The position numbers were made by a program, and so were the translations under genes. Positions 58,554 to 64,000 of a stretch of 64,000 nt of DNA are shown one piece after another (the first letter of the stretch is position 1; each line of letters opens with the position of its first letter). Origin of the DNA: Siphonodentalium dalli (lineage: Eukaryota; Mollusca; Scaphopoda; Gadilida; Siphonodentaliidae); contig CP136064.1 of NCBI GenBank assembly GCA_032622095.1, forward strand, positions 7,497,512 to 7,561,511, written 5' to 3'. The notes below the pieces were generated by a model, which saw only the letters and a program-made list of their open reading frames with translations, searched no databases and was not told the origin of the DNA.

Positions 58554-58618
58554 TCAGACTTCCCAAAGGATTCTGATATGGTTGAACAGTTCCAGTGTAC
58601 AGAGACACAGATTAACAG
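58554..58618 (+). CDS. RAD1: RAD1 exon 6 (residues 200-221, partial gene end)
   Basis: The acceptor is TTCTTCAG|TCA and the donor AACAG|GTAAAT. It ends two bases into the codon for Arg221. It codes SDFPKDSDMVEQFQC and TETQINR, corresponding to the conserved P-K-D-S-D block and the N-R that precedes the final strands. No exon for the remaining ~60 residues was found down to 64000. Confidence 0.94.
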
Positions 58619-58645
58619 GTAAATCTAATAGAAATATACTGATTA

Positions 58646-59526
58646 GGGGTCATCTCAAAACTAAAATCGGTAAAATAGGCAAAAATACCAATTTACCCGA
58701 TTGACGACGCATTGTGGAAGTCATTTCTACCGATAAAATACCGATTACAACGTAGAAATGACGTTTTTGAACAACGCGTCAATGAAATCTGTACCGATTT
58801 TTCCGATTATGCCAATTTGTGACGGTCACAATCGGTACCGAATCTACTTATCAGAACGTTACTCAAATATAACGTCGCTAATGGTCGCAGCACCTGAGTA
58901 ATTGCATTCAAATAACGCTAATAACTCAATAAATTAGTCATCAAAGTTGGAAATAATAACACATACACATAGCATGGACATCCACGCACCCACAAATCCA
59001 ATTTCACCCTTCTATTCCACTTTTTCGACTTGTGTTCGTTTGTGTTCATTGTTTAGTAGGACCGCAAAGTAAAAGTAGTGCGCAGAGTTGATCCAGGATT
59101 GTCCCATTGTTGTAAATGTGTAGGGGTCATAGCCTAGTACAGGATTTTTTCCGGGGGAATCCCCCAATGATCTATGTTCTGGGGTAAACAACGACAGGTG
59201 CGTGTTGCTTTCATACAATGACGATACAATGTAAAACGTCTCAATTAGTACCGATTTCACCGATTGTCTTACCGACTGCAGCATTCATTCTTTCATGCAA
59301 CAAAAATAGAACGTTAAACGTCTCAATTGGTACCGATTTCACCGATTGTCTTACCAACTGGCCTTCACTCTTGTGCATTGATCGGTAGAATCGGTACCGA
59401 TTGTTCCGTTCATGACGCTCTAAATATAATTACGCTATCCGACTTACCGATTGTTTTCCAATTCAAAAGGCTTGATTACAATCGTTAAATGACAATCGGT
59501 ACCGATTAGAGTTTTGAGATGACCCC
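58646..59526. mobile_element. TIR MITE with TTA duplication (PIF/Harbinger-like), 881 bp
   Basis: Ends GGGGTCATCTCAAAAC and GTTTTGAGATGACCCC are perfect inverted repeats flanked by TTA (58643-58645 and 59527-59529). A 3-bp TWA duplication points to PIF/Harbinger, but the family is inferred. The interior is full of ATCGGTACCGATT-type palindromes. It begins 27 bp after the exon 6 donor. Confidence 0.8.
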
Positions 59527-59648
59527 TTAGTACCTCTAACCCGATTTACCTTCCTGTAAAGACTCTCTACAAACCTACAGTTTGCTGGCACTTGACACTA
59601 ACCAGGCATGGCAGTTGCACTATTGAATTGGAAAGATACCAAGTGGAC

Positions 59649-59739
59649 ATTTGCAAAATGAGATTCCCAGATGGTGAATTTAGTGATGCAAGCAGGCTAA
59701 CATCACTAAATTCACCCTCTGGGGACCTCATTCTGCAAA
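59649..59739. mobile_element. CCCCAGAGG-family palindrome
   Basis: A single ~90-bp palindrome, GCAAAATGAGATTCCCAGAT to CTCTGGGGACCTCATTCTGC. It stands alone before the next copy begins at about 59772. Confidence 0.75.
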
Positions 59740-59802
59740 TGTATTTGGAGGCCTGAAAGATACCTTCATATCAAGCCTGAGTTTAGTGTGCCTGTAATTT
59801 AC

Positions 59803-60755
59803 CAGGGATTCCGCTATACCGGCAGGGGGTCCCTTTGACGGCCCCGTTCCCCTAGCCATGTTTTCCCCTAGCCAAGTTTTCCTGAGTTTTCCCCTGACGC
59901 ATTCCCCTCCCAGGGCCCTTGAACCCATTGTTTTAATGCAAACTCCTTGAAAACCCTGGAATTTCGTGTAACCGTAAAAACCCTCAGTATATCGATTCGT
60001 AATATATAGCCGGCGTAATATATAGCCGGAAACGATATATTTTGTGTACGATGCGAATGCGATATTTGTGACGTAACTCTACCAATGAAGCGTCATATAG
60101 CTTCGTTGGTTACCAAGTATATATCTTTCCCGCCGATAGCAATACTCTCGAGTCAATTTCAATTGTGTGACCCCCCCCCCCGCCCAATGAAGCATCATAG
60201 CTAACACTTTCCCGCCGATAGCAGCAATTCTCTCGAGGTAATTTCAATTGTGCGACCCCCAAATGATTGAATGCGACAACAAAATAGTTCCAATCTTTTT
60301 AAACCAGTGTTTAATTTTTAAAAGACGAGTGAATGTTACTGTTGGTCATGAACTTCCCTTGATGACTTGGCGAGGCACCTCCTCATGCGAAGAGTATAGT
60401 TGAATTTTAACTGGTACGAAATATCATAGTACATTTAATTATTCTACCCACCGGAAATAAAAAATAAATCTGAAGCTAGTCTCAGTTAAAAGTTCGTTTT
60501 TATTTCACTCAGTTCAATCACAATAATGTGGTTAATTGACTGACTGTTGTATCACATAAACGATGTAAATTGTTACATTTCTTGTTTTAATTTTGAGAAT
60601 GTATACATACCAGAATTATAATCGTAATTCGCGTTCTGTGCGTGCTGGACAATGCATTTCTAGTGTTGCACTTTTCTAAATTTTCGAAGCAGGTGTTCGT
60701 GTTTTCCCCTATCTACAAACAGGCCCCATTCCCCTACCCCCTAGCGGAAACCCTG
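59803..60755. mobile_element. hAT-like element inserted in a CCCCAGAGG MITE
   Basis: Ends CAGGGATTCCGCTA and TAGCGGAAACCCTG are inverted with one mismatch. It splits a CCCCAGAGG MITE: GTTTAGTGTGCCTGTAATTTAC to the left should join CATTTACAGAATGAGGTCC on the right (see 26644-27109 for the intact order). The duplicated flank is imperfect (AATTTAC and CATTTAC). Inside are repeated CCCCTAGCC motifs and a duplicated ~90-bp block with CTTTCCCGCCGATAGCA (60126 and 60207). No transposase. Confidence 0.7.
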
Positions 60756-60870
60756 CATTTACAGAATGAGGTCCCCAGAGGGTGAATGTAGTGAAGCTAC
60801 ATGCATCCCACAGTCTGGCATCACTAAATTCAACCATTGGGGACCTCATTCTGCTTAGGCCTCATCATCT
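60756..60870. mobile_element. CCCCAGAGG-family palindrome (resumed copy)
   Basis: ACAGAATGAGGTCCCCAGAG to GGGGACCTCATTCTGC, the continuation of the MITE interrupted at 59803. Confidence 0.75.
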
Positions 60871-62036
60871 TTGGAGTGTTTCTTTATCATAAAATTTCTA
60901 TATCGATTTCTTCACATAGATTATAGCAACCACAACACGCCGCAGTTGCTTTTCATGTTTAGGCGTGAATGACGTCATTTATTCTTACAATACCATGAAA
61001 CAGAATTTCAATGCGATCTGCTGAGGCACATAAAATAGGGGTGAAAAATCACGTCACTTCCGGTGATGTATTGCTCTTGAATTAGTATGCCCTCTTGGAG
61101 CAATTGATCACCCAAAGAAATGGTCAAAGCACGGAATCGGCAGTGGAAGAACAGGATGAATATTACAAAATTGGCAACTTCAGCTTTTCCGACCAATTCC
61201 TTTGTGATTTAGGCCTATAAATTAGTTTCATTTTGACCAATTTCGTTGGTTAGCTGAATGAAAATCAGCGAAGACGTCATGACATAGTCCATGACGTCAT
61301 TTGGCTTTGTGGCCCAGAATCTTGACAAGATTGCACCTATGTGGACTGTGAAGGGAACACTGATTTCACATCACTAGACCAGTCATAATTATATATACAT
61401 AGACACGCTTTAATTACCATACTCACAATTGACATTCATGGAGGCTCTGTCAGCACTGCATATAATCGCTTTTGTAAGAAATTCGGAAACAGCTCATTTG
61501 ATGTATAAGACTTTGATAAGTCCTTTCAGAATATGAAATATATATATATAGTATTTTCTGCATGCACCGATCTATTTTAGTCACCTGTACGTGACAAACG
61601 TCGGAAATTGGTAGGTTTAATTTGAGCATTGAAGTGTGTGAGTTGCTTTAATGAGAGACATCGTGGCAGGGAGGTGGGCTGTAGTGTTCGGCGGAATCCG
61701 CCCCTCCAACTTTGGGGAAAATATTCAACATTTGGAAATTCCATGCCTGATGCAGCAACAGTTTGAAATTGCAAACCACACGTAGGTTGAAATTGTTGTG
61801 ATAGTTTGATTTTCCAACATGTATCGGTATTTTATTGTGATGATAATACAAAAAAGTAGGCCTATGTATCCTTGAGTGGTATACTAATAGTGGAATGTAA
61901 GTTATTAATTGTGGTACTACACCTAATTATCCCCATATAATTATTGTAATATTGAATCGCGGCCTGTGTAGTTGCTCCACTACATGTCACGTGCGATCAT
62001 ATTATTTCTTTTTTAGTTTAGTTTCTCCACATCCCA
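60871..62036. other. Intron 6, no gene seen
   Basis: No RAD1 exon, other exon or strong repeat recognised. A TA microsatellite lies near 61540. Confidence 0.45.
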
Positions 62037-62039
62037 AAA

Positions 62040-62190
62040 TTGGCAGACGACATAATCAAGGTTCCCACTGGGTGTACATCACAATATTCACCATTTGGGA
62101 ACTTCAATCTGATTTTGCGTCTCCCATAGCAGATGAGGCCATGCAGATTGATGTCCCCAGAGGGTGAATTTGGTGATGCTAGCCTGCTAT
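62040..62190. mobile_element. Two palindrome modules of the CCCCAGAGG family, inverted order
   Basis: GGTTCCCACTGGGTGTACAT with TTGGGAACTTCAATCTGA is the reverse complement of 26790-26865, and is followed by ATGTCCCCAGAGGGTGAATT. The second palindrome is truncated. Confidence 0.7.
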
Positions 62191-62518
62191 GCAAACCTGG
62201 TTTTGTAAAGGATCCATATTCCAACCAAATATGAATAAAAGGTTGGCTGACCGCAGTGTCCCCCGACAACGTGGCAAGTCGATGCCGCTTTGTTAAAGAA
62301 ATTAAAAAATGTTGAAATGTTCCAAGTCAAAAGGGTTAATAATTCTGTAAAAAAATAATTTTTCGGTCATCTATATACATGTTGCACATCTCCAATATAT
62401 CGGTAACAATACTCTGATGTTTCAAATACCTACGATCAAAACTGTAGGAGTAGTTAATTACACCATGAAGGTACCCTCATACAGAAAATTAAAAAAAATG
62501 TTTTTCAAAGTCGAAAGG
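62191..62518. other. Intron 6, no feature seen
   Basis: No exon or repeat recognised. Confidence 0.4.
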
Positions 62519-62745
62519 CCCATAACTTTGGGAAAATCATTGGATCAAACTCAAATTCGAACTTGACCTGTATTTTGATATCAATGACGCACAACAAAAA
62601 TGGAATTTTAAATTGAACAGTCCAAACTTGAGTCCATATTCTAGGAAAAATCATCGGATCAAACTCAAATTCGAACTCAACCTGTATCTTAATATGACTG
62701 ATCCACATAAAAACGGTATTTGCAATTAAAGGATCCAAACTTGAG
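62519..62745. repeat. ~115-bp tandem duplication
   Basis: GGATCAAACTCAAATTCGAA occurs at 62542 and 62656, each followed by CCTGTAT and, later, TCCAAACTTGAG. Confidence 0.8.
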
Positions 62746-62845
62746 ATATCATCCGGAAACCGAAAAAGTTAAAAAAAGTTGAACAAGGGGTACCCATCTA
62801 AAATGCTTTTGTCAAGTTTTTTGGCAGTCGAACCAAACTTCGGCC

Positions 62846-63660
62846 AATAAGGTGAACAACTCTGGGAAAAAAAGTAGGACGGTGGTATATTATTGCAATA
62901 TACCAAATATCAATTGAATCCATTAATATTTCATTGAGTTATCGCACTAAAAGTGATAAAATTGTTATTAAAATAGACAAACTAAGACCCATAACTCCGG
63001 AAAAAAATTCGGACAAACCAGGTTTTCGAACTCGTCCGAGATATTGTTGCAAGAGACTCATATACCAAATATTGTTTAAATCAGTTAATATTTCATTGAG
63101 TTATCGCGCTAACGGTGATAACATTGCTAAAAATAGACAAACTAAGACCCATAACTCTGGAAAAAAATTCGGACAAACCAGGTTTTCAAACTCGTCCGAG
63201 ATATTGTTGCAAGAGACTCATATACCAAATATTGTTTAAATCAGTTAATATTTCATTGAGTTATCGCGCTAACGGTGATAACATTGCTAAAAATAGACAA
63301 ACTAAGACCCATAACTCTGTGAAAAAAATTCTGACAAACCTGGTTTTCGAACTCGTCCGAGATATTGTTCCAAGAGTCTCATATACCAAATAGTGTTGAA
63401 ATCGGTTAATACATGTATTTCATCGAGTTATCGCGCTAACGGTGATAAAATTGCTAAAAATAGACAAACTAAGACCCATAACTCCGGAAAAAATATTCGG
63501 ACAAACCTGGTTTTCGAATATGTTCGAGATATTGTTGCAAGAGTCTCATATATACCGAATATTGTTGAAATTGGTTAATATTTGCGTGAGTTATCGCGCT
63601 AACAGTGAAAAACTAAAAAAAAAGTCATCAAAGATGGATAACTCTTGTCAAAAAGTTCGG
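62846..63660. repeat. ~160-bp tandem repeat, about 6 copies
   Basis: ATAACTC(T/C)GGAAAAAA recurs at about 62993, 63151, 63312 and 63480, with diverged first and last units. Each unit continues through TTCGGACAAACC, CGTCCGAGATATTGTTGCAA, ATACCAAATATTGTT and GAGTTATCGCGCTAACGGTG. Frames across it repeat the same peptide and are not genes. Confidence 0.9.
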
Positions 63661-63739
63661 ACGTGACCCATTTTCTACAGGCAGTAAATAGTCATTGGGA
63701 GCAACTCACATACCAAAATTTTTTTGGATTCCGTTTACA

Positions 63740-64000
63740 AATGTCAAAGTTATCAGGCATTCTTTAGGTCCGCCCGCCCGCCAACCGTCCCTCGTTAAAC
63801 CATAAGGGAAATAACTCCATAAAAGAACATCGATCAAACCCAGAATTGCAGAGCAACTGTGTTCTCGGTTGAGACACCTACATACCAAGTTTCAATCAAA
63901 TCGGATGATCATTACTGGAGTTATAACTCCTTACACATGGACGCACGGACGGGATGCAGACGGATGCACGGACGGGGCTGATTACAAAGAAATCGTTACT
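63740..64000. repeat. Related dispersed repeat ending in GGACG motifs
   Basis: It contains CATACCAAGTTTCAATCAAA and GGAGTTATAACTCC. A CCGCCCGCCCGCC block (63770) and a GGACG-rich stretch (63939-63975) flank it. The style matches 35476-35870 within the retrotransposon. Confidence 0.55.

Larger units (their letters stand above)
18046..58618 (+). other. RAD1: RAD1 checkpoint gene, visible span (3' end outside the window)
   Basis: Six exons assemble, with matching phases, into the first ~221 residues of RAD1. RAD1 is a PCNA-like subunit of the RAD9-RAD1-HUS1 clamp that is loaded at damaged DNA by RAD17-RFC and activates ATR signalling in the nucleus. The order and spacing of conserved blocks match vertebrate RAD1 (about 280 residues) closely, with no gaps at exon junctions. 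Introns are 7,040, 2,623, 10,925, 17,212 and 2,111 bp, and intron 6 runs past the window. The missing part corresponds to the last ~60 residues. All visible exons are open and all splice sites are GT-AG, so the gene looks functional. Confidence 0.93.

Noticed and set aside
58619-64000. Final RAD1 exon within the window
   Set aside because: No sequence coding the conserved end of the protein could be found in any + frame, so it is taken to lie beyond 64000.
1-64000. tRNA, rRNA or other structural RNA genes
   Set aside because: No convincing tRNA A/B boxes with cloverleaf, and no rRNA or snRNA signatures were seen by eye. A covariance-model scan would be decisive.

Overview
This is eukaryotic (metazoan) DNA: AT-rich, almost gene-free by length, with GT-AG introns, and dominated by transposable-element debris, inverted-repeat elements and satellites. 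The repeat style (many short TIR elements, a Ty3/gypsy element, transcribed-looking tandem families) and the one host gene suggest an invertebrate, plausibly a marine one. I cannot place it more finely from sequence alone.

The only host gene I recognise is RAD1, the middle subunit of the RAD9-RAD1-HUS1 (9-1-1) DNA-damage checkpoint clamp. It lies on the + strand. Six coding exons can be fixed to the base (18046-18156, 25197-25352, 27976-28070, 38996-39107, 56320-56442, 58554-58618). Their phases are compatible, they encode about 221 residues in the expected order, and the last roughly 60 residues must lie beyond base 64000. The introns hold nearly all the rest of the window.

Layout. 1-17984: upstream intergenic DNA with a GATATC-palindrome foldback element (1191-2046), a TIR element whose end has been amplified in tandem (2153-3388), a TA-flanked TIR element interrupted by a hAT-like element (5850-7913), a hairpin-ended MITE (8556-9015), a 6.5-kb inverted repeat around a decayed retrotransposon gag (9425-15925), and a 108-bp minisatellite (16901-17330). 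18157-25196: intron 1, with palindromic MITEs and small tandem repeats. 25353-27975: intron 2, almost entirely a nest of four elements. 28071-38995: intron 3, with a partial duplicate of exon 3, several MITEs and a full-length but broken Ty3/gypsy retrotransposon (31245-37811). 39108-56319: intron 4, filled by a 15.7-kb satellite of a 17-bp unit. 56443-58553: intron 5, with a 23-bp satellite. 58619-64000: start of intron 6, with further nested MITEs and tandem repeats.

The most unusual feature is the intron 4 satellite. It has about 920 units, is organised as two ~7.2-7.4-kb higher-order copies, and every standard unit carries a CCCCTTACAG string resembling a 3' splice site on the sense strand of RAD1. 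Also notable are a ~69-bp perfect-looking hairpin module shared by MITEs with different outer ends, and several insertions whose empty target site can be read in a paralogous copy inside the same window.
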